Part shown: positions 28,929-37,623 of the stretch, piece by piece
Position numbering within the stretch: the first letter of the stretch is position 1
Layout: the number at the start of each line of letters is the position of its first letter
From: Streptomyces sp. NBC_01669
GTDB lineage: Bacteria > Actinomycetota > Actinomycetes > Streptomycetales > Streptomycetaceae
Assembly (NCBI RefSeq): GCF_026339735.1
Contig: NZ_JAPEQG010000001.1
Location: 3,038,001-3,102,000, forward strand
DNA: 64,000 nt
Direction: 5' to 3'
The notes under the pieces: model-generated
Seen by the model: only the letters and a program-made list of their open reading frames with translations
Databases searched by the model: none
Told to the model about the DNA's origin: nothing
Position numbers and translations under genes: made by a program

Positions 28929-29579
28929 TCAGCCGAGGATGCCGCGCTCGTAGGCGGTCGCGACGGCCGCGGCGCGGTCCTTGGCGCCCAGTTTCGCGAA
29001 GATGTGCGTGAGATGGCTCTTCACCGTCGCCTCGCTGATGAACAGTTCGGCGGCGATCTCCCGGTTCGAGGTTCCCTTGGCGACCAGTTCGAGCACCTCG
29101 CGCTCCCGTGCGGACAGCGCCTCGTGGCCCGCGGCGCCGGGGCTGCGTACCCGCGCGAGGAGCCGGGAGGCGACCGCGGGCGACAGCACGGTGCGTCCAT
29201 CGGCGGCGGCGCGCACGGCGGTGAAGAGCTCTTCGCGGGGCGCGTCCTTGAGCAGATAGCCGGTCGCGCCCGCCTCGATCGCGGGCAGGGTGTCGGAGTC
29301 GGTGTCGTACGTGGTGAGGACGAGCACCTTGGAACGTGCGCCGCGCCGAGTGAGCTCGGCGATCGCGGCGACCCCGCCGCCGCCGGGCATCCGCAGGTCC
29401 ATCAGGACGACGTCGGGGTCGAGCCGGGTGGCCAGATCGACTCCCTCGACGCCGTCGGCCGCCTCGCCGAGCACCTCGAAGCCGGGGGCCGATGCGAACA
29501 TGCCGCGCAGACCGTCCCGTACGACGGGGTGGTCGTCGACGACGATGAGGGTGATGGTGCGTGCGGTCTCGTCAGCCAT
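28929..29579 (-). CDS. NarL/LuxR-type response regulator
   Basis: This 216-residue regulator has a receiver domain (TLIVVDDHPVVRDGLRGM, phosphorylated Asp in VVLMDLRMPGGGG near residue 60, and Lys in YLLKDAPREELF) and a C-terminal LuxR helix-turn-helix (LSAREREVLELVAKGTSNREIAAELFISEATVKSHLTHIFAKLG). The start used is ATG at 29579 (MADETART) with GGTGGG 6 nt upstream. An alternative ATG at 29606 overlaps the kinase stop as ATGA. It is the last gene of a minus-strand set of ABC ATPase, ABC-2 permease, kinase and regulator. Confidence 0.95.
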   Translation of the reverse strand: MADETARTITLIVVDDHPVVRDGLRGMFASAPGFEVLGEAADGVEGVDLATRLDPDVVLMDLRMPGGGGVAAIAELTRRGARSKVLVLTTYDTDSDTLPAIEAGATGYLLKDAPREELFTAVRAAADGRTVLSPAVASRLLARVRSPGAAGHEALSAREREVLELVAKGTSNREIAAELFISEATVKSHLTHIFAKLGAKDRAAAVATAYERGILG

Positions 29580-29602
29580 GGCGGTCCCACCGTACGCCCT
29601 GG

Positions 29603-30886
29603 TCATTGGTGAGGCACGAGGGGGACGCGGGCGGAAACGGCTGCTCCGTTGCCCGGTTCCGACTCCACCACGACGGCGCCCGCGATCCGTTCGGCGCGGG
29701 CGCGCATGCCGCTGAGACCGAAACCGTCCGTTCCCCGGTACGGCGGCAGGGCCACCGGATCGAAGCCGCAGCCGTCGTCCCGTACGTCCAGGGTGACTTC
29801 GTCGCCCATGAAGGAGAGCGTGACGCCGACCCGGGAGGCCCCGGAGTGGCGTCCCGCGTTGGCGAGGGCCTCCTCCGCGATCCGCAGCAGCGTGGCCCCG
29901 ACCTCGTCGTGCAGCGGTTCGGCGGTGCCGGTCACCGTGAACTCCGCTCGTACGCCGACCCGTTCCGCCCAGCTCGCGACGGTCTTCTCGAGCGCTTCGG
30001 GAAGGTCGTCGTGGGCCAGTGCGGCGGGGACCAGATTGCGCACGGACCGGCGTGCCTCGCCGAGGCTGTGGCGGGCGAGCGCGGCAGCGCGGTCGAGGTG
30101 CTTGCGGGCCAGCGCCGGGTCGGAATCGGCGGTGGAGGTGACCGCCTGGAGCTGGGCGATGATGCCGGTCAGCCCCTGGGCGATGGTGTCGTGGATCTCC
30201 GCGGCCAGCCGGCTCCGCTCGTCGGCGACGCCCGCCTCGCGGGCCTGGACGAGGAGTTGGGCGTGCAGGCCCGCGTTCTCCGCCAGGGCCTGTTCGAGAC
30301 GGGCGTTGGCGGACTCCAGTTCGGCGATGGTGTCGATCTGGGTGCGGGCGTGCTCGGCCTGCCGGGTGTCGATCTGTGCGAAGACGAGGACGAGGGTGCT
30401 GTGCAGGGCGAGGAGGATGCCGAAGGCCGTCCAGTTCGTCAACGTGTCCGGCGGGAAACCGCTGCCGCACTGGGAGCCCGCCATGGTGACGGCGGTGGCC
30501 AGCATCCCGACGCGTGCGGCCCGCTTGGGGAGGAGGCGCGCCGCGTCGAAGTAGCCGAGGAGCGCGAACATGGAGAAGAACGGGTTGCACCAGGTCAGTA
30601 CGAAGGCGAGGACCGTGCGTACGGCGAAGTAGAGCTGCGCGGCCCGCGACCGCCCAGCAGGCCGGTGGCGGCTCCAGCTCCACCAGAGCTGGAGCGCCAG
30701 CGCCACCGGGACCAGCACCCCGGCCACGTACATCCCGGTACGGCTCATGATGAGGTCGGCGGACATCGCCGAGACGATGGTGGCCAGCCCGAGCAGACCG
30801 TACGGCCCGAACCGGTAGAACTGTTCCCACCCCTGCTCGGCCGTGGTGACCGCTGCGGCATCCCCGCCGGTGTGCCCCGTTCCCAT
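29603..30886 (-). CDS. Sensor histidine kinase, NarX/HisKA_3 type
   Basis: This 427-residue membrane kinase has several N-terminal transmembrane helices (about residues 20-170), a coiled-coil (IDTIAELESANARLEQALAENAGLHAQL), a HisKA_3 dimerisation domain with the phospho-acceptor His in RLAAEIHDTIAQGLTGII, and a HATPase_c domain (N-box EEALANAGRHSGA, G-box DDGCGFDP and GFGLSGMRARAE). The short loops between helices fit an intramembrane-sensing kinase, which often pairs with ABC-2 exporters such as the one encoded just upstream. The start is ATG at 30886. Drug or cell-envelope stress sensing is inferred from the layout. Confidence 0.94.
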   Translation of the reverse strand: MGTGHTGGDAAAVTTAEQGWEQFYRFGPYGLLGLATIVSAMSADLIMSRTGMYVAGVLVPVALALQLWWSWSRHRPAGRSRAAQLYFAVRTVLAFVLTWCNPFFSMFALLGYFDAARLLPKRAARVGMLATAVTMAGSQCGSGFPPDTLTNWTAFGILLALHSTLVLVFAQIDTRQAEHARTQIDTIAELESANARLEQALAENAGLHAQLLVQAREAGVADERSRLAAEIHDTIAQGLTGIIAQLQAVTSTADSDPALARKHLDRAAALARHSLGEARRSVRNLVPAALAHDDLPEALEKTVASWAERVGVRAEFTVTGTAEPLHDEVGATLLRIAEEALANAGRHSGASRVGVTLSFMGDEVTLDVRDDGCGFDPVALPPYRGTDGFGLSGMRARAERIAGAVVVESEPGNGAAVSARVPLVPHQ

Positions 30887-30918
30887 GGGGGCAGTCTGCC
30901 CCGGACCGGCCGGATGCG

Positions 30919-31713
30919 TTACTCCCACTTGAACCAGCGGCCGGCCGCGGCAGCCGGCAGGACCGTCCACAGGGCCATCACCCCCAGATGCATCCAGCCC
31001 GGCCAGCCGCCTGAGGCCGCCCGGTCCAGCGCCTGGGAGGCCGCGCCGAAGGGAGTGCACTCGACGATCCGGCGGAGGACTTCGGGCATCGCCTGGACCG
31101 GTAGCCAGACCCCCGCGGTGAACATCATCACGAGGTAGACGACCGAGCTGACGGCGGCGGAGACCTTGGTGGTCCGGGAGAGCGCGCTGACCATGGCGCC
31201 GAGGGCGAGGACGCTCGCGGTCGCCAGAAGCAGGGCGAGCAGGTAGCCGGCGGGCTGACCGGGCAGCCGCACGTCGAAGGCGATCCGGCCGACGGCCAGG
31301 GCCAGCACGGCCGAGCCCAGGGCGGCGGCGCCGTGCAAGGCGATCTGTGCGGTGAGCAGGGCGGACGGACGTACCGGAGTGGTCGACATACGGCGCAGGA
31401 TGCCCCGTTCGCGATAGCCGGCAAGGACGGGTGGCATGGCCTGGAGCCCGGACATGATCATGGCGAGCAGTACGGCCACCGGCACATACAGGTCGATGAC
31501 GCGGCGGCCGCCGAGGCCGTCGTCGGCTTCCCGGTAGGACGGGACCAGACCGAGGATCGTCAGGAGGACGGTCGGGAAGACGAGGATCCAGAAGAGGCTG
31601 CCGGGTTCGCGGAGGAAGAGCCGGGCCTCGCAGGTGAGGACGGCGAGGGAGGGGGCCGAAGCAGAAGAGGGGGCGGTGGGGGCCGGAGGGTTCGATGCGA
31701 GAGGTGTGGTCAT
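30919..31713 (-). CDS. ABC-2 type transporter permease
   Basis: This 264-residue integral membrane protein of the ABC-2 family has an N-terminal cytoplasmic stretch, FWILVFPTVLLTILGLVPSY as the first helix, then IDLYVPVAVLLAMIMSGLQAMPPVLAGYRERGILRRMSTTPVRPSALLTAQI, the ABC-2 motif linking helices 2 and 3. Four more helices follow. It is the partner of the ATPase at 31715-32644 (2 bp apart) and probably exports a drug, lipid or peptide. Confidence 0.92.
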   Translation of the reverse strand: MTTPLASNPPAPTAPSSASAPSLAVLTCEARLFLREPGSLFWILVFPTVLLTILGLVPSYREADDGLGGRRVIDLYVPVAVLLAMIMSGLQAMPPVLAGYRERGILRRMSTTPVRPSALLTAQIALHGAAALGSAVLALAVGRIAFDVRLPGQPAGYLLALLLATASVLALGAMVSALSRTTKVSAAVSSVVYLVMMFTAGVWLPVQAMPEVLRRIVECTPFGAASQALDRAASGGWPGWMHLGVMALWTVLPAAAAGRWFKWE

Positions 31714-31714
31714 C

Positions 31715-32644
31715 TCAGGCCGCCTGTTCCGTGTCTGCTGCTTCTGTCCGTGTCTCGGTGAGGTCGAGGAAGGCGTCGTCCAAGGTCGCTTCGGAGACGC
31801 GCAGTTGATGTGCGGTGATGCGGTGCCGGGCCAGCAGCGAGATCACCGCGTTGACGGTCTCGTCGGTGCCGTTGATGACGATCCGGCCGCCCTTCTGCTC
31901 GACCGATGCCGCTGCGGGGAGCGCCGCCAGATCGTCGGGGGCGAGCGGTTGCGAGGGGGTGAAGGAGATGACGGTGGAACTGCCGGCCTTGCGGATCAGG
32001 CCGGACGGGGTGTCGAGGGCGACGACCCGCCCCTTGTCGATCACGGCGATCCGGTCGCAGAGCCGCTGGGCCTCCTCCATGAAGTGGGTGACGAGGAGGA
32101 CGGTCACGCCGCTGTCGCGCACCTCTTCGATCAGTTGCCAGGTGTCACGGCGGGCCCGCGGATCGAGTCCGGTGGTCAGCTCGTCGAGCACCACGGCCCG
32201 CGGGTTGCCGATCAGCGCAAGGGCAATGGACAGCCGCTGCTTCTGACCGCCCGACAGCTTGGCGAACCGGGTGGTGAGCCTGGTGTGCAGACCGAGCCGT
32301 TCGGCCAGGGACCGCCAGTCGGCGGGGTCCGGATGGAATGCGCTGTACAGCTCCAGTGCCTCGCGGACCGTGAGCTTGGCCTGCAGTTCGCTCTCCTGGA
32401 GCTGGGCGCCGAGCAGGCGCGTCACCCGGTCGTGGTCGGCGACAGGGTCGAGTCCGGCGACCCGGACCGTACCGGCGTCGGGGATCCGCAGACCCTCGAC
32501 GCATTCGACGGTCGTGGTCTTGCCCGCGCCGTTGGGGCCGAGAATCCCGAAGATCTCCCCCTCGTCGACGGCGAACGTCACGCCGTCCACCGCGGTGCGC
32601 CCGGCGTAGGCCTTGTGCACCGCGTTCACTTCGATGATTGCCAT
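31715..32644 (-). CDS. ABC transporter ATP-binding protein (DrrA-like)
   Basis: This 309-residue ATPase has Walker A GPNGAGKTT, signature LSGGQKQRLSIALALIGNP, Walker B AVVLDELTTGLDP and an H-loop His in LLVTHFMEEAQRLCDRIAVID. The C-terminal extension after residue 220 is typical of DrrA/CcmA-like exporters of the daunorubicin type. The start ATG at 32644 (MAIIEVNAVHKAY) is preferred over a longer frame to 32752 that lacks similarity. It opens the ATPase, permease, kinase, regulator operon. Confidence 0.94.
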   Translation of the reverse strand: MAIIEVNAVHKAYAGRTAVDGVTFAVDEGEIFGILGPNGAGKTTTVECVEGLRIPDAGTVRVAGLDPVADHDRVTRLLGAQLQESELQAKLTVREALELYSAFHPDPADWRSLAERLGLHTRLTTRFAKLSGGQKQRLSIALALIGNPRAVVLDELTTGLDPRARRDTWQLIEEVRDSGVTVLLVTHFMEEAQRLCDRIAVIDKGRVVALDTPSGLIRKAGSSTVISFTPSQPLAPDDLAALPAAASVEQKGGRIVINGTDETVNAVISLLARHRITAHQLRVSEATLDDAFLDLTETRTEAADTEQAA

Positions 32645-32825
32645 GGGTACGAGGGTCCCGTCGGGCGGGCCCGCGCGGCATCGGCCATCACGCTCGGAAC
32701 GGCATCGGCCGATCGGTTGACTCCGGGGTACGACCGGACGGTCTCGGGCCATTGGGGGCGAGATGTCGACAGAGCGACGAAAACCAGATGAGTGATGTCA
32801 GTGGTGAACCGTAGGCTCGCCCCTG

Positions 32826-34682
32826 ATGCCCGAAACACATGTAGAGCCCAAGGACCGGTCCGCCGCGCGCTCCCTCCTGCGGCTGTGGCCTTACGTGAAG
32901 CCTGTACGTATCCGCCTGTTCGGAGCGGCAGCCGTGGCGATCGTCGCCTCCTGCCTCGGCCTGGTGATACCCCTCGTACTGAAGTGGATCGTGGACGGCC
33001 CGGTCGCGCACCGTGATCCGGGCGGAGTCTGGCTCGGTGCGCTGTACCTGTTGGTGCTGGGCATCGCCGAGGCACTGCTCTTCGGGCTGCGGCGATGGCT
33101 GGTGGCGCGGCCGCTGGCGGGCGTCGAGGCATCGATGCGGGCCGACCTGTACCGGCATCTGCAACGGCTGCCGGTGGCCTTCCACGACCGCTGGCCGTCC
33201 GGGCAGCTACTGTCGCGCGGAACCACGGACCTGATGCTGCTGCGCATGTTCCTGGCATTCCCGCTGACGTTTCTCCTGGTCAACGCCACCACCATCCTGG
33301 CGGGTTTCATCATTTTGCTGGTGCAGCAGTGGACGCTGGGCCTGGTGCTGCTCGTACCGGTCGTGCCACTGGTGATCCTCTGCTCCGTCTTCGAGACGAA
33401 GTTCGCGGTGGTGGCGCGCAAGGCCCAGGACCAGGTCGGCGATCTGACGACGGTCGTCGAGGAGAGCGTCCTCGGCATCCGGATCATCAAGGGCTTCGGG
33501 AGGCACCGGAGCCAGGCCCTGGCCTTCCGCGGCCTCTCGCAGCGACTGCGCGGCACCGAACTCGACAAGGCCCGGCTGCTGGCCGGCATCTGGGCCTTCA
33601 TCACCACGATCCCGGAGCTGGCGATCGGCGCGGCGCTGGTTCTCGGCACGATCCAGGTCGCCGACGGAGATCTCTCGGCAGGCACGCTGGTGGCGTTCCT
33701 GTCGACCGCTCTCGCGCTGCGGTGGCCGGTCGAGTCGATCGGTTTCCTTCTGGCGATGAGCCAGGAGTCGGCGACGGCGACCGAGCGGTTCTTCGAGGTG
33801 ATGGATGTGGAGGAGGAGCGCGAGACCACCGGGGAGTCTTCCTCGCAGTCCTCCCCGCCGCCCTCGCAGCAGCACGCGGACGGCGGAATGGTCTTCGAAG
33901 GCGTCGAGTTCCGCTACCCCGACGCGGAGTCGGGCTCCGCACCCGTGCTGAGCCGGATCGATCTGCGGATCCGCCCCGGCGAGACCATGGCCCTGGTCGG
34001 GGCCACCGGATCGGGGAAGACGACGCTCACCGCCCTCGTACCGAGGCTGCACGACGCCACCGCCGGGCGGATCACGCTGGACGGCACCGACATCACCACC
34101 ATGCGGCGCGAACAGCTGCGTGAGCTGGTGTCCGTGGCGTTCGAGGAGCCGACGCTCTTCTCGGCGAGCGTCGGGGAGAACGTCCTCATGGGCGCCGACG
34201 GCGCCGGCGAGGACGAGCTGCGGCGGGCGCTCTCGATCGCCCAGGCCGACTTCGTGTACGACCTGCCGGAAGGCATCCACACCCAGGTCGGCGAGCAGGG
34301 GCTCAGTCTCTCCGGAGGCCAGCGGCAGCGCCTCGCACTGGCCCGCGCCGTCGTCGGGCAGCCGCGCTTCCTGGTGCTCGACGACCCGCTCTCCGCCCTG
34401 GACGTACATACGGAGACGCTGGTGGAGGCCGCCCTGCGGCGCGTGCTCGAGTCGACCACCGCCATCGTGGTCGCCCACCGGCCGTCCACCGTGATGCTCG
34501 CGGACCGGGTGGCGCTGCTGTCCGAGGGCCGGATCAGCGCCGTGGGCACCCACCAGGAACTGCTGCGCAGCAACGCCGAGTACGCCTGGCTGATGTCCGG
34601 CGCCGGGGACGCACCCGAATTCCTGTCCACCGACGGCATGCCTGCCATGGTCGTCCCTGCCGAGAAGGACAGCACCCGATGA
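32826..34682 (+). CDS. ABC exporter half-transporter (membrane plus ATPase domains), first subunit
   Basis: This 618-residue protein has six transmembrane helices (about residues 30-320) of the ABC exporter type-I fold followed by an ATPase domain. Walker A is GATGSGKTTL, the signature LSLSGGQRQRLALARAV, and Walker B RFLVLDDPLSALD, where the catalytic Glu is replaced by Asp (LDDPLS). This degenerate site is common in heterodimeric exporters. Its stop overlaps the next gene as ATGA (34679-34682). The two proteins should form a heterodimer at the membrane; the substrate (drug, lipid or peptide) is unknown. Confidence 0.95.
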   Translation: MPETHVEPKDRSAARSLLRLWPYVKPVRIRLFGAAAVAIVASCLGLVIPLVLKWIVDGPVAHRDPGGVWLGALYLLVLGIAEALLFGLRRWLVARPLAGVEASMRADLYRHLQRLPVAFHDRWPSGQLLSRGTTDLMLLRMFLAFPLTFLLVNATTILAGFIILLVQQWTLGLVLLVPVVPLVILCSVFETKFAVVARKAQDQVGDLTTVVEESVLGIRIIKGFGRHRSQALAFRGLSQRLRGTELDKARLLAGIWAFITTIPELAIGAALVLGTIQVADGDLSAGTLVAFLSTALALRWPVESIGFLLAMSQESATATERFFEVMDVEEERETTGESSSQSSPPPSQQHADGGMVFEGVEFRYPDAESGSAPVLSRIDLRIRPGETMALVGATGSGKTTLTALVPRLHDATAGRITLDGTDITTMRREQLRELVSVAFEEPTLFSASVGENVLMGADGAGEDELRRALSIAQADFVYDLPEGIHTQVGEQGLSLSGGQRQRLALARAVVGQPRFLVLDDPLSALDVHTETLVEAALRRVLESTTAIVVAHRPSTVMLADRVALLSEGRISAVGTHQELLRSNAEYAWLMSGAGDAPEFLSTDGMPAMVVPAEKDSTR

Positions 34683-36682
34683 CCAACGCAACGACCGGAC
34701 GCCCCGCGGGAGCGGGCGGCAGCGACGAGAGCGAGCCCCTGAGCGGCACCGACGCAACCACCGGCGCTGCAGACGTGGCCAGGGGTACGGATACGGACAC
34801 CCTGACCCGTGACCGGCCGGCAACAAGACCGGACGACACCACACGGAAGCCGCCGGAGGCCGCGTCCGAGCCCGGCTCCGCCTCCGGCGCCCAGGACCCC
34901 TTCGACCAGGACGACCTGCCCACTCCGCGCGGCGCGACCCGCGCCCTGTTGCTGTCCCTGCTCGGCCCGCTCAGGGGCAGGGTGGTGGTGGCCACGCTGT
35001 TCCTGCTGATCCAGCAGGCCGCGGTCCAGGTGGGTCCGCTGCTCGTCGCCTACGCCATCGACAGCGGCGTACCCGCGTTCCGCGACAAGGACTACGGACC
35101 GCTGATCGCCGTGGCCATCGGGTACGCGCTCTGTTCGGCCGGCGCGGGGAGCATGCAGTACGCGTTCATCCAGGCCTCCGCCCGGATCAACCAGGACGTG
35201 CTGCTCGATCTCCGGGGGCGGATCTTCCGTCATGCGCAGGCACTGAGCGTGGACTTCCATGAGCGCTACACCTCAGGTCGGCTGATCTCCCGGTCCACCA
35301 CGGATGTGGAGTCGCTGCGGGAGCTGCTCAGCGAGGGGCTGCAGGAACTGATCGGCGTCGTGCTCTCCTTCATCTCCATCTCGTTGTTGCTGCTGTGGCT
35401 GGACGTCGGTCTCGGATCGGTCGCCGTCCTCTCGTTCGTACCGCTGTATCTGCTGGTGCGGCTCTACCAGCGACGCGCCGGGGTGATCTATGCCGCCCGG
35501 TCGACAGCGATCGCATCGGTCATCGTGAAGTTCGCGGAGACGATCAACGGGATCCGTCCCGTCCAGGCGTTCCGTCGCGAGCGCATCAACGACACAGAAT
35601 TCGAGCGGCTCAACCAGCGGCACTGCCGGACGAACGGCGACGCGCTGCTGGAGATGGCGCGCTACGTGGTCGGCTCCCGGCTGGTCGCCAACACGGCGGT
35701 CGCCGGGATCGTGCTGTGGGGTGCGTACCGAGTCGCCTCAGGGACGCTCGCGCTCGGCGTGCTCGCCGCGGCCGTGCTCTACCTGCGGCGGCTGTACGAC
35801 CCGATAGACCGGCTCGGCATGTTCCTCAACTCCTACCAGTCGGCCGCGGCTTCGCTGGAGAAGATCGCGGGGCTGCTGGCCCAGACGCCCACCGTCCCCG
35901 AGGCGGCGAATCCGCGGGAGCTGCCTGCCCGCACGGGTGAGCACCCGGGGCGGGACGTCTCCTTCGACTCGGTGAGATTCGCCTACCGCACGGGCGGCGA
36001 AGTGCTGCCCCGCTTCGATCTGACGATCCCGGCGGGGCAGACCGTGGCTGTGGTCGGCTCGACAGGAGCCGGGAAGTCGACGCTCGCCAAGCTGCTGGCC
36101 CGGTTCTACGACCCGACCGACGGCCGGGTGCTGCTGGACGGGACGGATCTGCGCGATCTGGCCACGCCCGAACTGCGGCGCGGTGTCGTGATGGTGACCC
36201 AGGAGGCGTTTCTCTTCTCGGGGACGGTCGCCGAGAACATTGCCATCGGCCGTCCGGAAGCCCCTCGCGAGGAGATCGAGCGGGCCGCGAAGGCGATCGG
36301 CGCGCACGACTTCATCAGCGGACTGCCCGACGGGTACGACACGGATGTCCGCAAGAGGGGCGGGCGGATCTCGGCGGGCCAGCGCCAGCTGGTCGCCTTC
36401 GCCCGCGCCCTGCTCGCGGATCCAGCGGTCCTGATCCTCGACGAAGCGACGAGCTCCCTCGACATCCCCGGCGAACGCGCCGTGCAACGGGCCATGGACA
36501 CGGTGTTGCACGGCCGCACCGCGGTCGTGATCGCCCACCGGCTGTCGACCGTGGAGATCGCGGACCGGGTACTGGTCATGGAGCACGGCCAGATCGTGGA
36601 GGACGGCTCCCCGTCCGAACTCATCGGCGGCACCGGCCGGTTCGCGGGGCTCCACCGCGCCTGGCGGGAAAGCCTGGCCTGA
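34679..36682 (+). CDS. ABC exporter half-transporter, second subunit
   Basis: This 667-residue protein has a 75-residue hydrophilic, Thr/Asp/Pro-rich N-terminal extension, a six-helix membrane domain with the intracellular helix segment DFHERYTSGRLISRSTTDVESLRELL, and an ATPase domain. Walker A is GSTGAGKSTL, the signature ISAGQRQLVAFARAL, and Walker B AVLILDEATSSLD with the catalytic Glu kept (LDEATSS). So one consensus and one degenerate ATP site are expected in the heterodimer with the product of 32826-34682. It starts at ATG 34679, coupled to the previous stop. Confidence 0.95.
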   Translation: MTNATTGRPAGAGGSDESEPLSGTDATTGAADVARGTDTDTLTRDRPATRPDDTTRKPPEAASEPGSASGAQDPFDQDDLPTPRGATRALLLSLLGPLRGRVVVATLFLLIQQAAVQVGPLLVAYAIDSGVPAFRDKDYGPLIAVAIGYALCSAGAGSMQYAFIQASARINQDVLLDLRGRIFRHAQALSVDFHERYTSGRLISRSTTDVESLRELLSEGLQELIGVVLSFISISLLLLWLDVGLGSVAVLSFVPLYLLVRLYQRRAGVIYAARSTAIASVIVKFAETINGIRPVQAFRRERINDTEFERLNQRHCRTNGDALLEMARYVVGSRLVANTAVAGIVLWGAYRVASGTLALGVLAAAVLYLRRLYDPIDRLGMFLNSYQSAAASLEKIAGLLAQTPTVPEAANPRELPARTGEHPGRDVSFDSVRFAYRTGGEVLPRFDLTIPAGQTVAVVGSTGAGKSTLAKLLARFYDPTDGRVLLDGTDLRDLATPELRRGVVMVTQEAFLFSGTVAENIAIGRPEAPREEIERAAKAIGAHDFISGLPDGYDTDVRKRGGRISAGQRQLVAFARALLADPAVLILDEATSSLDIPGERAVQRAMDTVLHGRTAVVIAHRLSTVEIADRVLVMEHGQIVEDGSPSELIGGTGRFAGLHRAWRESLA

Positions 36683-37623
36683 CCCGCTTCCCCGCAACAA
36701 CCACCGGCGTCGGCACAACCACGCCGGGCGGACGACCGGCCGGTGCGGCGGTGCCGCGCACCGGCTCGGGAGCGGTCGGGCAGGTGCCGTTGCCGGCCTG
36801 ACCCCGCTCCGTCGCGCTGCCAGGTCGTCACCGCGGCCCAGGAACAGCACGTGTTCCCGGGGCCGTCCGCGCCCTTGGCCAGGAGCTCCCTGCGTTGCCG
36901 GGCGTGGTCCGGATCACCGTGCGGATCACCGCATGCTCTGCCACCGATCAAGGGCTGCGCACGGCGCTCGCCGCTGTCGGTGTGGAGACGTGCCGCTGAA
37001 GACGCGGACGGCCGGGGCATTCGCCCGACAGGCTCTCAGGCCCGAGCGGACCGCCCGGCGATCTCGGCAAGCTCAGCAACTCGCCCCGGCCCGCGCGGTG
37101 CCGGCCGGCCCCCACGCGCCGGTCCTCAAGGAAGCCAACTCCCTTCTGAGCCCGGGGCCCGCACGGCACACAGAGCGAGCCAACCGCGAGCTGCCTCCTT
37201 CCTCCTCCTTGCGAACCGAGCGGAAGCCGCCACGGCGGGCCGCATCGCCCGGCGCTTTACCTGGCCTTTGCTGCACGACAAGGACTGACCCGTTCAGAAC
37301 GAGCCACAATTCAAGACACTTTCGGCCGGTGGCCACGACCCCGCGCCGAACGCGCCGTTCGAACACGATGTGTTCGAGGTCGACCCGGACCCGCTCTTCG
37401 AAATCGGCCGCTCCGGACCGTGAACGCCCTCGCGGTAACGATCGGCGAAACGTCCGCTTAACGAACATGACCTTTCTGGCAACGGACGAATTCCGGCCAA
37501 CTTGTTGACGCGGTCCTGACAGGAACGTCCATCTGCTGACACTCTTCCCCCGTTCCGCGCACCGCCTGCCCTGCCCGGTCGGCTCACCCAGCCGCCGGTA
37601 CCCCCCTCGCAGAAGGAGTCCGC
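36683..37623. other. Long intergenic region upstream of the M4 protease gene
   Basis: 940 bp with no supported gene. Imperfect GC-rich repeats (ACCGGC/GCCGGT) at about 36700-36810 may end the exporter transcript. The last 350 bp are less GC-rich and probably hold the protease promoter; they contain the palindrome at 37359-37377. AGAAGGAG just before 37624 is a clear ribosome binding site. Frames in the 36740-37290 interval show no protein similarity. Confidence 0.55.
37359..37377. promoter_or_regulatory. Perfect palindrome upstream of the M4 protease gene
   Basis: TCGAACAC-GAT-GTGTTCGA has perfect 8-bp arms, 247 bp before the protease start. It resembles a LexA box (TCGAAC-N4-GTTCGA) in its outer bases, but the spacing is 7, not 4, so a different regulator is more likely. 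Binding is inferred. Confidence 0.4.

Noticed and set aside
36740..37290. Long open frames in the 940-bp gap before the M4 protease gene
   Set aside because: They overlap on both strands, have no ribosome binding sites and give Arg/Ala/Pro-rich nonsense with no recognisable domain.
37352..37380. LexA box upstream of the protease
   Set aside because: The half-sites TCGAAC/GTTCGA are 7 bp apart instead of 4, so the spacing does not fit LexA.
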